Assembly: GCF_038562415.1 (NCBI RefSeq)
Contig: NZ_JBCFBA010000017.1
Coordinates: 1-64,000, forward strand
Reading direction: 5' to 3'
Length of the DNA stretch: 64,000 nt
DNA from: Solidesulfovibrio sp.
GTDB taxonomy: Bacteria > Desulfobacterota > Desulfovibrionia > Desulfovibrionales > Desulfovibrionaceae
Shown here: one piece after another, positions 36,377 through 44,920 of the stretch
Layout: each line of letters starts with the position of its first letter
Position numbering within the stretch: the first letter of the stretch is position 1
The notes under the pieces: generated by a model
Databases searched by the model: none
Told to the model about the DNA's origin: nothing
What the model saw: the letters and a program-made list of their open reading frames with translations, nothing else
Position numbers and translations under genes: made by a program

Positions 36377-36754
36377 ATGAGCAAGAAGACTGATACTGCG
36401 GCTGTGGAAGGACAGGATGGTTTCGACAAGAAGAAGATCGAGTCGAAGTACCATCCTTCGCTTCTTCGCGAGTGCATCTTCAACGGCATGGACGCCTCGG
36501 AGATCATGGTCAAGATGGATGTCAAGCATCGTCAGACCTTGAAGCAATACGTCTTGAAGCTGATGAGCGACGATAAGACCTATTACGAGGTCAAGGGCCT
36601 TTACCTCAAGAATTCGAGGCGGCCCAAGGTGAATAACAAGATGGAACTGAAGATCTATCTCAAGAGCCTTGACCTACAAGGCATGTCCATCGGCGAAGGC
36701 GACGAGTTTTCCATTCTGGTCGAAGATCAGAAGATCATCTTGACCAAGGCCTAA
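36377..36754 (+). CDS. Hypothetical protein with AbrB/MazE-like C-terminus
   Basis: 125 residues with AAAGGAG upstream. The basic, helical N-terminal half (KYHPSLLRECIFNGMDASEIMVKM) is followed by a C-terminal hairpin (GEGDEFSILVEDQKIILTKA) like that of SpoVT-AbrB antitoxins and like 30451-30903. It probably binds DNA and may regulate the recombinase module that follows. Confidence 0.6.
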   Translation: MSKKTDTAAVEGQDGFDKKKIESKYHPSLLRECIFNGMDASEIMVKMDVKHRQTLKQYVLKLMSDDKTYYEVKGLYLKNSRRPKVNNKMELKIYLKSLDLQGMSIGEGDEFSILVEDQKIILTKA

Positions 36755-36905
36755 TGCGTTTGGACTTTAACATAGTCATATCGCAAGATGTGACTATTTT
36801 TCGATTCTTTCGCGCAAGATCGAGAATTATATGCAACTTCATACAGAAATTACATCTATAGCGAATGTACGTTTTTCCATAAAAACGGACATTGGAGGCA
36901 TTTAC

Positions 36906-36977
36906 ATGGACTTCGGCAAGAAATCGAAGGCGTTATCCCCAGGGGCTTTGGAGCCCAAGGGGGCAAGGCCGATTTAA
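36906..36977 (+). CDS. Possible 23-residue leader peptide
   Basis: ATG 36906 has TTGGAGG six bases upstream and encodes MDFGKKSKALSPGALEPKG and four further residues before TAA. It lies 49 bp before the recombinase start, whose ribosome site (TTGGAGG) is nearly the same. It could regulate that gene by translation of a leader, or be chance. Confidence 0.3.
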   Translation: MDFGKKSKALSPGALEPKGARPI

Positions 36978-37026
36978 ATGCACGTTTCCGGCATGGTCGG
37001 AAGAAAAACAAGCATTGGAGGTAACG

Positions 37027-37584
37027 ATGAAAGTCGAACCCATTATTGACGTGAAGAGCATCAAAAGCATCAAGAAGATACTTTCTGACAATCTTCGCGA
37101 CAAGCTGCTCTTCATCATGGGCATCAATTCTGGACTTCGTGTCCAAGACTTACTTGCCCTCAAGGTTGGTGACGTTCGGGAGGCTAAGGTCGGTGACCGG
37201 GTGATCTTGCGTGAAAAGAAAACCGGCAAGGAGAACGTGTTCATTATGAACAAGGAGATCAAGCTGGCGCTTGACGACTACCTCATCGAGTTCGGATCGG
37301 GGGACGACCATTTTCTGTTCAAGAGTCGTAAAGGACGCAACTATCCGCTTACGACATTTGCCGTCACCAAGTACGTCAAACGCTGGGCCGAGGCGGTGAA
37401 CCTCAAGGGGAACTACGGAGCCCACACGTTACGAAAAACATGGTGTTACCATCAGCGCAAGACCTTCGGCGTCTCCTGGGAGGTCCTGGCCAAGCGGCTG
37501 AACCATTCCAGCCCATCGATCACGCGCCGGTATCTCGGCATCCAGGAAGAGGAGGTGGAGGAGATTCTGCTCCACGTCATCTGA
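37027..37584 (+). CDS. Catalytic-domain-only tyrosine recombinase, left module
   Basis: 185 residues from ATG 37027 (TTGGAGG upstream). It consists of just the catalytic domain, the size of FimB/FimE. Catalytic residues visible: R in GLRVQDLLAL, K in KKTGKENV, HxxR in AHTLRKTW, H in LNHSSPSITRR and nucleophile Y in RRYLGI. Such proteins invert or resolve short sites, or act as accessory recombinases. A homolog at 63446-64000 lies in the same three-gene module. Confidence 0.8.
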   Translation: MKVEPIIDVKSIKSIKKILSDNLRDKLLFIMGINSGLRVQDLLALKVGDVREAKVGDRVILREKKTGKENVFIMNKEIKLALDDYLIEFGSGDDHFLFKSRKGRNYPLTTFAVTKYVKRWAEAVNLKGNYGAHTLRKTWCYHQRKTFGVSWEVLAKRLNHSSPSITRRYLGIQEEEVEEILLHVI

Positions 37585-37593
37585 ACCCTTACC

Positions 37594-37617
37594 GACGGGG
37601 CCGCCCCCGTCTTTTTT
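37594..37617 (+). terminator. Intrinsic terminator of the left recombinase gene
   Basis: GACGGGG-CCGC-CCCCGTC is followed by six T residues, ten bp past the stop codon. Confidence 0.85.
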
Positions 37618-37703
37618 CGAGTGACACGAAATAAATTTTTCTATCCAGACGCGCCGGTTATGTCGAAAGATTGTGTTTTGCCTGGGTAAGGAAATCTCAT
37701 CGC

Positions 37704-37719
37704 CCTGTAGAAGACCTCA
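37704..37719. repeat. 16-bp motif shared with 31476-31491, copy 2
   Basis: CCTGTAGAAGACCTCA lies 100 bp upstream of the AlpA-like gene, preceded by CCTGGGTA and ATCTCATC as in copy 1. Confidence 0.55.
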
Positions 37720-37818
37720 CCGCCCTATGTATCTGACTTTTTTCGCCATCATGTTGATTTCACGCTTCTTTTTAGGTTACACCCCGCGCAATCCCATCGA
37801 CGAGAGAGGCACCCCGGC

Positions 37819-38046
37819 ATGAGCGAGAGCATCGGTCCGTTTTTCAACTGCAAGGAGGCCGCCGACTTTTGCGGCTACTCCCACTCCTACTTCGAGAAGA
37901 TGGTCAACCGCTTCAAAATCAAGCGGTACGGCCCCAGCAAAAACCGGTTCGCCCGCGCCGACCTTGAGGCGTTCATGGCGAGCCCTGAACGGTACGCCAC
38001 CGGGGCTGCGCAGAAGACCCGCCGCCCCATCACCCTGGAGGTATAA
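37819..38046 (+). CDS. AlpA/excisionase-type HTH protein, left module
   Basis: 75 residues with AGAGG upstream. The MerR/AlpA-type winged helix reads FNCKEAADFCGYSHSYFEKM, then KRYGPSKNRFARADLEAFM. Its stop is followed directly by the integrase ATG, so the two are co-translated. It matches 62928-63149 next to the second integrase. The probable role is excisionase or integrase regulator. Confidence 0.75.
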   Translation: MSESIGPFFNCKEAADFCGYSHSYFEKMVNRFKIKRYGPSKNRFARADLEAFMASPERYATGAAQKTRRPITLEV

Positions 38047-39144
38047 ATGTCCGTCCACAAACGTTTGAGCAACGACACCTACTACGTGGCCTACCGCGAT
38101 GCCGACGGCAGGCAGCACACCAAGACCTTCGGCAAGGGCCGTGAGGGCAGGCGTGACGCCCAGCGGTTCGACGAGGAGATCAAGGCCCGCAAGCTCGTCG
38201 AGGCCCCACTGCCCATCTTCGCCCCGGGCCAAAAGGCTTACATCGACCAGCTGACGCAGCTCTACATCAACGCCAAAAAGGCCGAGGGCAAGTCGCTTCG
38301 GTGGATCAGGGAACTGGCCGTGCTGGTGAAGACCCACTTCATCCCGGTGTTCGCTCAGCGGCCCGTCGACGAAATCCGTTTCGAGGAAATCGTCGATATC
38401 ATCGGCAAGGCCTACGCCGACCGCAGCCAGACAACCCGGTCCCGCTACATGTCCTACCTCAAGATGGTCTTCCAGTACGGCGTCGACTACGAGCTGACCA
38501 CCAAGAACCCGCTGAAACGCTGGAAGAAGCCGAAGGAGCGGCCCCGAGACACCAAGCTCTCCTACCCGGACCTCATGAAGCTCAAGGAAGCGGCCCGGCC
38601 CCATCTGGCCTGGGCCATCGAGGTCGCCTGGAACCTTGGCGTGCGTACCGGGGAGTCCGAATTGCTGGCCCTGACCTGGAACGACATCGACTGGGACGAC
38701 AGCAGCATCAAGGTCTACGCCACCAAGACGAAGACCAACCGCGTCATCCCCATCGCGCCTGAATTTCTGGAGCGGCTCAAGGTCATGCGGGAGAAGGCCC
38801 AGACCGGCTACATCATCGAGTACCAGGGCAAGCCGATGCGGAAGTTTCGCCGGTCGCTGAAGACGGCGGCGGAGAAGGCCGGTCTGACCTACCCCGTGGT
38901 CATGTACGACATCCGGCACCTGTTCGCCACGACGCTCCTGCGCGAAGGCGGCGACGTCGCGGCCGTGAGCAAGCTCATGGGCCACGCCAGCGTCAAAATG
39001 ACCGTCGACCAGTACTACCACCTGCTCGGCGGCGAGAAACGGCGGACCATCGCCAAGCTGCCGAGCCTGAGCAAGCCCGAGGACGCCCCTTCCCCTGAAG
39101 CGGCTTCCTCTGAACCCCAGCCCCCGACCTCTGCCCCAGCATAG
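38047..39144 (+). CDS. Tyrosine integrase of the left island
   Basis: 365 residues, starting at ATG immediately after the AlpA-like stop. An N-terminal arm-binding region is followed by a SAM-like core-binding domain (~60-150, LTQLYINAKKAEGKSLRWIRE) and the catalytic domain with R (LGVRTGESELLAL), K (TKTKTNR), HxxR-type IRHLFATTLL, H (LMGHASVKM) and nucleophile Y (VDQYYHLL). It presumably acts at the tRNA-Pro 45-bp site. Its place 5.3 kb inside the right boundary is unusual for a tRNA-type integrase. Confidence 0.9.
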   Translation: MSVHKRLSNDTYYVAYRDADGRQHTKTFGKGREGRRDAQRFDEEIKARKLVEAPLPIFAPGQKAYIDQLTQLYINAKKAEGKSLRWIRELAVLVKTHFIPVFAQRPVDEIRFEEIVDIIGKAYADRSQTTRSRYMSYLKMVFQYGVDYELTTKNPLKRWKKPKERPRDTKLSYPDLMKLKEAARPHLAWAIEVAWNLGVRTGESELLALTWNDIDWDDSSIKVYATKTKTNRVIPIAPEFLERLKVMREKAQTGYIIEYQGKPMRKFRRSLKTAAEKAGLTYPVVMYDIRHLFATTLLREGGDVAAVSKLMGHASVKMTVDQYYHLLGGEKRRTIAKLPSLSKPEDAPSPEAASSEPQPPTSAPA

Positions 39145-39219
39145 CCGGGATCGAGCCATACGACGGCCCTGGCCCGTGACAACGCACAGCCCAACCCCAA
39201 CCGCTAAGGAGACCGAACG

Positions 39220-39342
39220 ATGAATACTTTCTGGGTTTTTGCGCACATCGACGGCGACGGCATCAAGCACTACCGGCAGTTCGAGAGCCCGGCTGGCCGT
39301 GGGCGGCCGAGCAACGCCTTGGCGAAGGTGCCTCCCCGCTAA
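39220..39342 (+). CDS. Short ORF of 40 residues after the integrase
   Basis: ATG 39220 has AAGGAGA nine bases upstream. It encodes MNTFWVFAHIDGDGIKHYRQ and twenty further residues ending in a basic stretch. It may be the truncated start of a longer gene, since the aromatic opening looks like a folded domain that is cut short. Confidence 0.35.
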   Translation: MNTFWVFAHIDGDGIKHYRQFESPAGRGRPSNALAKVPPR

Positions 39343-39404
39343 CCAACGCCCCCAATCACGCCTCATGGGCCACCGCCCTCTACCCAGACACTGCCCTCAT
39401 GGCG

Positions 39405-42400
39405 CTACCATCCCCTTCCTGTCTTGTTGAAGAAATACTTGAGCACTCCGTTAAAAACACGCATCCGGTCGTTGGCGGGCATCGCTTGATTTATGATGTA
39501 GTCGAATCCCGCGCTGCTTCTGGGGTCCATCCCGGGGATGTTGCCCCGATACGTTTTCTGCAGCTTGTCGAGAAAGGGTTGCCCCCGGGAACAAAGCGCT
39601 CCCACGGTAGTGGTGACTTCCGCCCCCCCGATGGTGGCTGCGGAGATTGTACCCGCACCAAGTATCTCGGGCAGGAGAAGCCCCACGGTCACTGCCGAAA
39701 TGGCTACACCACCGAGAACTAATTTTTCATTGCCGCTCATGGTCCGGATGGACTCATTCAAACGGTCAATGCCACCCGAATCCTCGCCCAGAAGCCCCGA
39801 TGGATCGATCCGGCTGATTGGATTGTTTTCAGCGTAACGATAGAGGTTTACTCCCCCGGACAAGCCTATGGGATCACGCCGAATGAAACGGCCCGTGGTC
39901 GCATCGTAATAGCGATTTTGCATAAAAAACAGTGCGTCACCTTCGTCCATGACCCCGTAGGCACCAACAGCGGTGAACGATGTCGCTGCCCCGCTGTGGT
40001 TGGACACGGCACCATACGGGCTGTAGGCGTAACGGCCGACCACCGCACCGGCGGCATCGGTCAGAGCCAGAGTGTTGCCGGTCTTGTCCTGGAGATGGAA
40101 CCGAAAGCCCACTGCAGTCGTCCCCGAGGCCACCAGACGATTTCCAGCGTAGATATAGTTGATCGTTACTTGGCCCGAAGCGTCGGTTTCAAAGACAACC
40201 CGGCCCCAATGGTCATGGTGGAGATTGCGCGTGGCTGTTCCGATCTGGATACGGACCCGGTTGCCCAGGCCGTCGTACGTATAGGTTCTGGTCTTGCCGC
40301 CCAAGGTCAGGGTTGTGGGCCGGCTTTCTTGGTCATAGGTCGCATCGAAAGTCCTGCTGCCGCGAATGGCAATGAGGTTGCCCAGGGTGTCATAGGAATA
40401 CGCATCGGATTTCCAGGTGGCGACTTGGTCGGCAGCATCATAGGTGGCCGAGGCCGTCGTGCCCGAAGGACGCGGCGTCAACGGCCAGACTCCGCTCTCG
40501 CTCGACACCTGGCCGGCGGCGTCACGAGCGTAGGCCAGATCGGCGATGACCGTGGAGCCTTTTTTGTGGGACAAACTGACCAGACGACCCGAGGCATCGA
40601 ATCCGTAGAGGCTTTGCACCCCGCTTGAACGACTTTCGCCGGTCAGATGACCGGAAGCGTCATAGGCCAGGGTCAGGGACTGGCTGCCGAAGGACACGCC
40701 CGTTGGGCGATTAAGGCCGTCGTACGTCGTGGTGACTGTCAGCCCGCCGGGATAGGTCACCGAGGTTGCGTTGTCGGCGGTGTCGTAGGCGATGCCCAGC
40801 GTCTGGCCGTCTGCGTAGGCGATGTGCGTGATCCGCCCGGCTAGGTCGCGGGAGAAGGTCTGTGTTCCCACGGCGTCGGTCACGGAGCGCAGCCTGCCGT
40901 TGGCGTCCCAGACGTAGGAAGCGGCGGTGGCGGTGTCATAGCGCTTGGCGCTCAGGCGGCCATCATCGTCATAGAGATACGAGAGAACCCGGGTCACGGG
41001 AGCGGGGGGAGGGGAACCCGGACGAGGGGTCAACACCGACGAAGTCACCGAAGACAACCGGTCCAGGCTGTCCCAGGCGACAAGCCCGCCGGTGAGACCG
41101 AGCGGGTCAGTCAGGCTGGTGTAGAGTCCCCTTGCGTCGTAGGCAAGAAAGGACGTTTTGCCCCGTTCGTTGGTGACAGCAGTCGGTTGGCCTGTCCCAT
41201 TCAGTACAAACTGAAGCTGCTTGCCGAGGGGGTTGACAATGGAAGTCAACCGCTGGGCTCCGTCACGTCCGTAGCTGGTTACCCTGCCAAGGGGGTCGGT
41301 CTGCCGGGTAAGGACTCCATCGGTATTATAAACGAGTCGCGTGAGGCTGCCCAGAGGGTTGGTTATTTTTGTGATATGCAGCAGAGCGTCGCGTTCAAAG
41401 ACGGTGGTATTGCCGCCGCCGTCCGTGACTGAGGCCAAGGTGCAGCAGTTATAGCCGTAGTTGATGGCGCTGCCGTCGGGCAGGTTGGTCCGGGTCAGCC
41501 GACGATTGGCATCGTATTGGAAAGACGTTGTAAAGTGACGCGGGTCGGTTCGGGAGGTCAGGTTCAAGCCGGCGGCGTCATAGGCGAAACTCGTGGCGTT
41601 GCCCAGCGGATCGGTCGCTGCGGTCAGGTTTCCATGGTTGTCGTATGTAAAGTCATAGGCTGCGCCATCTGGCAGACCAAGGCGCATCAAAAGCCCCCGT
41701 TCGTTGACGGTGCGGGTCAGGTCCGCACCGAGCGGACTTTCCATGGCGATCCGGTTGTCATGGCTGTCATAGGTAAAACGCCAAGTCTTGTTGTTCGCAT
41801 CGATGCGACTGACCAAATTCCAGTTGCCGTCGTAAGTGAAGCTTGTTTCATTGCCGACCGGATCTGTGATTTTGGTCAGGTTGCCGTTGTCGTCGTAGGC
41901 GAACGTCGTTTGCCGCCAATCGGCATCCTGGAAGGAAACAGGCAGCAGCCGGCTGTTGTACGTTGCGGTCACACTGTATCCCAAGGGGTCGATGGCCGAG
42001 GTGGTCCTGCCCTTTGTGTTGCCATACCGTCGGACCCCACCGCCTGGTTCAGTCACCCGCGTCTCGCCGCTGCCAAAAGCATACGCGGTCGTCCGCCCCA
42101 GGGCATCGGTCACCGCGGTCACATACCTGCCCGTGCTGGCGGTGTCGTAGACGATGGAAGTGGTCTTGCCGGCCGTCGTCATGGAGGTCAGATAGTTGGC
42201 CGCGTCATAGGCATAGGTGCTTTCGTTGCCGTCCAGATCCTGAGATCGGGTGAGGTTGCCGGCGGCGTCATAGGCAAAGGATGCGGTATAGCCGCCGAAA
42301 ACGAGGATTCCGGTGCAACGGCCGTTGGCATCGAGCGTGAAAGAGATCTGACGGCCCGAGGCATCGGTGAGTTGCGTCAACCGGCCGTTGGCGTCATAGG

Positions 42401-43505
42401 TCAGGGTCAGGGCGTTGCCGTTGCGATCCGTAATGGAAGTCAGCCGGTAGTCTTGTCCGCTGCTTTTGGTCTGGACGTAGTCGTAGCGGGAAGTCAGCTT
42501 CCGTTCCTTGTCCTCAAGCGTGTAATAACCGGTCCCGGTGGCCTGGTTGATGTAACCGGTAAGAACGGGCTGGTGGGCGGTGCTGGAGTACCGCACTGTG
42601 ACCGTCCCGGTTCCTTCGCTGCCGGCGACGGCATAAGAAAGAAGCTGGCCGGAACCGAGACTGACCCTGACGCCGCCGACAGTATAGGCTTGGGCCGTCA
42701 GTCTGGATTCATAGGCAAAAGTCCAGCCGTTGCCGAACATGCCGGAACGGGCGGGAAACATGTTCCAAACCCGGCGCAGGGCCACCCGGTGTCCGTAGCT
42801 CTGGTAGGTCAGATCGGTGTCCTCAACCACAAGATTTAAAAAGGATGTATTCACCCAATACAGGGGCAACCCCTGGCTGGAGCATTTGCCGGCGCCGTCG
42901 CCGTCAAACTCCGTGTATTCGTTGTCGTCCGGGCCGCCCAATCCGTCCATGTTCGCGGCCAGACTCGTCCAGACCGAATCGGATACCTTGAAAAACACGT
43001 CAAACCCGTAGCCTCCGCCATCATTGCCGTATTGGACACCGACGTGGCTGGAGGCGAAGAAACCGCTTGAAGACAGGGCATACCCGCCTGATCCGCCAAT
43101 CGAGCTCCCCGCGAGCACCCGATCGTTGGCGAGTATGGGAGCGTACCGCTCGCCGGTTACTGGATCCTGGTAGGATCCGTAGAGGGTGATCGACGCCAAC
43201 GAGAGTATCTGGGGCGGTTCTGATTGGTCGTATGCCCAGCCATCCGTGCTCGACAGGCCGGCCCCAAGGCCAAAGCCTCCTGACATGCCAACGGGAACGC
43301 CATCCGCCATGCCATCGGTGACGACAAGAAAACCGGTTTCGCAGGAACCGCTCGGGTTACCCTGTACGGCCCCCATGCCGGCAACATCCACCGAAACGGT
43401 GGTGGCTCTGCAGGTGATGGCTACGGCCAAGGCTGGCGACGGCGACAGCCCGAGAACAATGGAGATGAGCACAGGAATTACGGCGAAATTATTAAGATAG
43501 ACCAT
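39405..43505 (-). CDS. Secreted RHS/YD-repeat protein
   Basis: 1366 residues from ATG 43505 (GGGGG upstream). A Sec signal peptide (~1-28, FAVIPVLISIVLGLSPSPALA) leads to a long series of YD repeats (GNLTRSQDLDGNESTYAYDA type) and the RHS core end RYYDATTGRFIRRDPIGLSGG...NPISRIDPSGL. A non-repeated tail of about 130 residues follows, with a hydrophobic segment (VLGGVAISAVTVGLLLPEIL), in the place where RHS toxins vary. No obvious immunity gene follows; the integrase module is convergent 60 bp away. Toxin activity of the tail is unknown. Confidence 0.85.
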   Translation of the reverse strand: MVYLNNFAVIPVLISIVLGLSPSPALAVAITCRATTVSVDVAGMGAVQGNPSGSCETGFLVVTDGMADGVPVGMSGGFGLGAGLSSTDGWAYDQSEPPQILSLASITLYGSYQDPVTGERYAPILANDRVLAGSSIGGSGGYALSSSGFFASSHVGVQYGNDGGGYGFDVFFKVSDSVWTSLAANMDGLGGPDDNEYTEFDGDGAGKCSSQGLPLYWVNTSFLNLVVEDTDLTYQSYGHRVALRRVWNMFPARSGMFGNGWTFAYESRLTAQAYTVGGVRVSLGSGQLLSYAVAGSEGTGTVTVRYSSTAHQPVLTGYINQATGTGYYTLEDKERKLTSRYDYVQTKSSGQDYRLTSITDRNGNALTLTYDANGRLTQLTDASGRQISFTLDANGRCTGILVFGGYTASFAYDAAGNLTRSQDLDGNESTYAYDAANYLTSMTTAGKTTSIVYDTASTGRYVTAVTDALGRTTAYAFGSGETRVTEPGGGVRRYGNTKGRTTSAIDPLGYSVTATYNSRLLPVSFQDADWRQTTFAYDDNGNLTKITDPVGNETSFTYDGNWNLVSRIDANNKTWRFTYDSHDNRIAMESPLGADLTRTVNERGLLMRLGLPDGAAYDFTYDNHGNLTAATDPLGNATSFAYDAAGLNLTSRTDPRHFTTSFQYDANRRLTRTNLPDGSAINYGYNCCTLASVTDGGGNTTVFERDALLHITKITNPLGSLTRLVYNTDGVLTRQTDPLGRVTSYGRDGAQRLTSIVNPLGKQLQFVLNGTGQPTAVTNERGKTSFLAYDARGLYTSLTDPLGLTGGLVAWDSLDRLSSVTSSVLTPRPGSPPPAPVTRVLSYLYDDDGRLSAKRYDTATAASYVWDANGRLRSVTDAVGTQTFSRDLAGRITHIAYADGQTLGIAYDTADNATSVTYPGGLTVTTTYDGLNRPTGVSFGSQSLTLAYDASGHLTGESRSSGVQSLYGFDASGRLVSLSHKKGSTVIADLAYARDAAGQVSSESGVWPLTPRPSGTTASATYDAADQVATWKSDAYSYDTLGNLIAIRGSRTFDATYDQESRPTTLTLGGKTRTYTYDGLGNRVRIQIGTATRNLHHDHWGRVVFETDASGQVTINYIYAGNRLVASGTTAVGFRFHLQDKTGNTLALTDAAGAVVGRYAYSPYGAVSNHSGAATSFTAVGAYGVMDEGDALFFMQNRYYDATTGRFIRRDPIGLSGGVNLYRYAENNPISRIDPSGLLGEDSGGIDRLNESIRTMSGNEKLVLGGVAISAVTVGLLLPEILGAGTISAATIGGAEVTTTVGALCSRGQPFLDKLQKTYRGNIPGMDPRSSAGFDYIINQAMPANDRMRVFNGVLKYFFNKTGRGW

Positions 43506-43601
43506 AATACCCCCTGAAGACATCTCGGTTTGGTACGAGCATCGCCAGCTTTTCACAAAACATCAGGCAGAATATCCGATATATGCAGAGGAGAATATCC
43601 T

Positions 43602-43898
43602 CTATTGTGAAAGGATAGAGCCTGATCCATCTTGTTCTGGCGGAGAAACAAACAAAAGCATAATCGATGACGACACATCAACAGCCCCAACGACAGTCTG
43701 GCTTGCCATGTTTCCGGCGTCATCGTACGTGAAGGCGGCACGACCGGATCCGCCGTATGAGGCAACGACAAGTTGACCGGACAGATCATATTCATAGCGT
43801 ATTGTTGAAGAAAAGGCATTGGTTGCACAGAAAATCAGTGTCAATGAGAACAATGTTATCCATAGACATGTATTCAGAAAATCTATGCTCTTACGCAT
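43602..43898 (-). CDS. Short exported YD-repeat protein (probable RHS fragment)
   Basis: 98 residues from ATG 43898, with TTGGAG upstream. A signal peptide (FLNTCLWITLFSLTLIFCATNAFS) is followed by one and a half YD repeats (IRYEYDLSGQLVVASYGGSGRAAFTYDDAGN) and a low-complexity end. Its stop lies 96 bp upstream of the RHS start. It is either a displaced RHS 5' remnant or a small partner of it. Confidence 0.55.
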   Translation of the reverse strand: MRKSIDFLNTCLWITLFSLTLIFCATNAFSSTIRYEYDLSGQLVVASYGGSGRAAFTYDDAGNMASQTVVGAVDVSSSIMLLFVSPPEQDGSGSILSQ

Positions 43899-43991
43899 TG
43901 ACTTCTCCAAGGTTGAGACGTTTATTTATTATACTCAAATGCATGGGTGAAAATGTCAAACAAAAAGTCCAAGGTGCAGATCTCGTCTTGA

Positions 43992-44408
43992 TCAGTTCAT
44001 GGCCATGAGATCGGTTTTGTTGGTTAATCCCTTCTTTACTATACTATCCACTCGCTCGGAAAAGGCTCCATATCCTTGGATTTGCTCAAGCTCGGCTCCT
44101 TCGCGATGATCCGAGATTATCATGACGGGCCGCCTCGCGTCACCTATGAGGTCCTCACGAAACGGAATGAAGAGCCAGACGCAGCTTTCTGCAATTGAGG
44201 CAACGCGGATACCAAGCATTTTCTGAAAGAGCAGGCCATTCGCGATGAGGTCGGCGAGCACCTTGAAGTCCACGTTACCCTCGAAAATCGCGAACGCACT
44301 GAATTTCCACGAGCCTTCTCCGACCCCCTGACATTCGGACATTGGGTCGCCCCAGATAACCATTCCCCTGGAATCCCAGGCCAATAGGTTATCCACCCGG
44401 TTATCCAA
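43992..44408 (-). CDS. Hypothetical protein at the right edge of the island
   Basis: 138 residues if started at TTG 44408; no good ribosome site is visible, so the real start may be internal or the gene may be cut by the attachment event. Globular with mixed strands (GSWKFSAFAIFEGNVDFKVLADLIANGLLF). No family recognised. It lies upstream of the RHS genes on the same strand. Confidence 0.35.
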   Translation of the reverse strand: MDNRVDNLLAWDSRGMVIWGDPMSECQGVGEGSWKFSAFAIFEGNVDFKVLADLIANGLLFQKMLGIRVASIAESCVWLFIPFREDLIGDARRPVMIISDHREGAELEQIQGYGAFSERVDSIVKKGLTNKTDLMAMN

Positions 44409-44414
44409 CGAGAA

Positions 44415-44445
44415 AAGGGGCTACGGATTGGCTCCGTAACCCCTT
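44415..44445 (-). terminator. Terminator behind the right tRNA-Pro fragment
   Basis: On the minus strand GGGGTTACGGA and TCCGTAGCCCC form an 11-bp stem followed by TTTTCTC. It lies nine bases past the CCA of the tRNA fragment, so each island brings a terminator for the tRNA it restores. Confidence 0.8.
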
Positions 44446-44453
44446 GAAATCTC

Positions 44454-44498
44454 TGGTCGGGATGAGAGGATTTGAACCTCCGACCCCCTGAACCCCAT
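44454..44498 (-). repeat. Attachment-site repeat: 3' half of tRNA-Pro(GGG), right copy
   Basis: Identical over 45 bp to 16396-16440, from the anticodon loop to CCA. Again the 5' flank does not complete a tRNA. It therefore marks both the right end of the 28-kb island and the left end of the BREX-bearing island. The intact tRNA-Pro should be further right, beyond the window. Confidence 0.85.
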
Positions 44499-44639
44499 TT
44501 CGCGGTGCCTCTCGGTAACCATATGATTTCTATTAGTATAAATTTTCAGTACCACCCTCGGAAAAGCAAAAAAAGGCATTGGGGTGCAAGAAATGGTGGT
44601 AAAGGAGCCTATCCACCCAATATCATTTACGATCTGCAT

Positions 44640-44819
44640 AACAGAAAAATCGTCTGACATTTCAGGAGGTTGCCAAGGTATTTTTGCAATTACCCGGTCG
44701 ATGACGGCTCGAAATTCAGTCATATCCACTGGCTTCGAAATGTAGTCATTCATCCCGGCCGCGAGTAACTTCTCCTTGTCGCCAGCCATGGCAGACGCGG
44801 TCTTGGCGATGATTGGAAC
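44640..44819 (-). pseudogene. Remnant of a response-regulator receiver domain
   Basis: The minus strand reads [20 protein letters not shown], then [20 protein letters not shown], the last third of a receiver domain with the conserved T and KP residues, as in hybrid sensor kinases. The phospho-acceptor half is missing upstream and the frame runs into unrelated sequence downstream. It is a broken fragment left at the island edge. Confidence 0.7.
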
Positions 44820-44920
44820 AGTTGAATACTACGACCCAGGATTCCTGATCTGTTTCGTCGCCGCTTGAGGTTATCCTTGCTGGCGAGCTTGATCAACTTC
44901 CCGTCGCCGATCCGAGCTCG

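Noticed and set aside
37777-39366. 529-codon minus-strand frame opposite the left AlpA-integrase genes
   Set aside because: The plus strand encodes clear AlpA and tyrosine-integrase motifs; the antisense frame is compositional.
41517-42839. 440-codon plus-strand frame inside the RHS gene
   Set aside because: It follows the period of the YD repeats on the other strand and has no independent start signal or motif.
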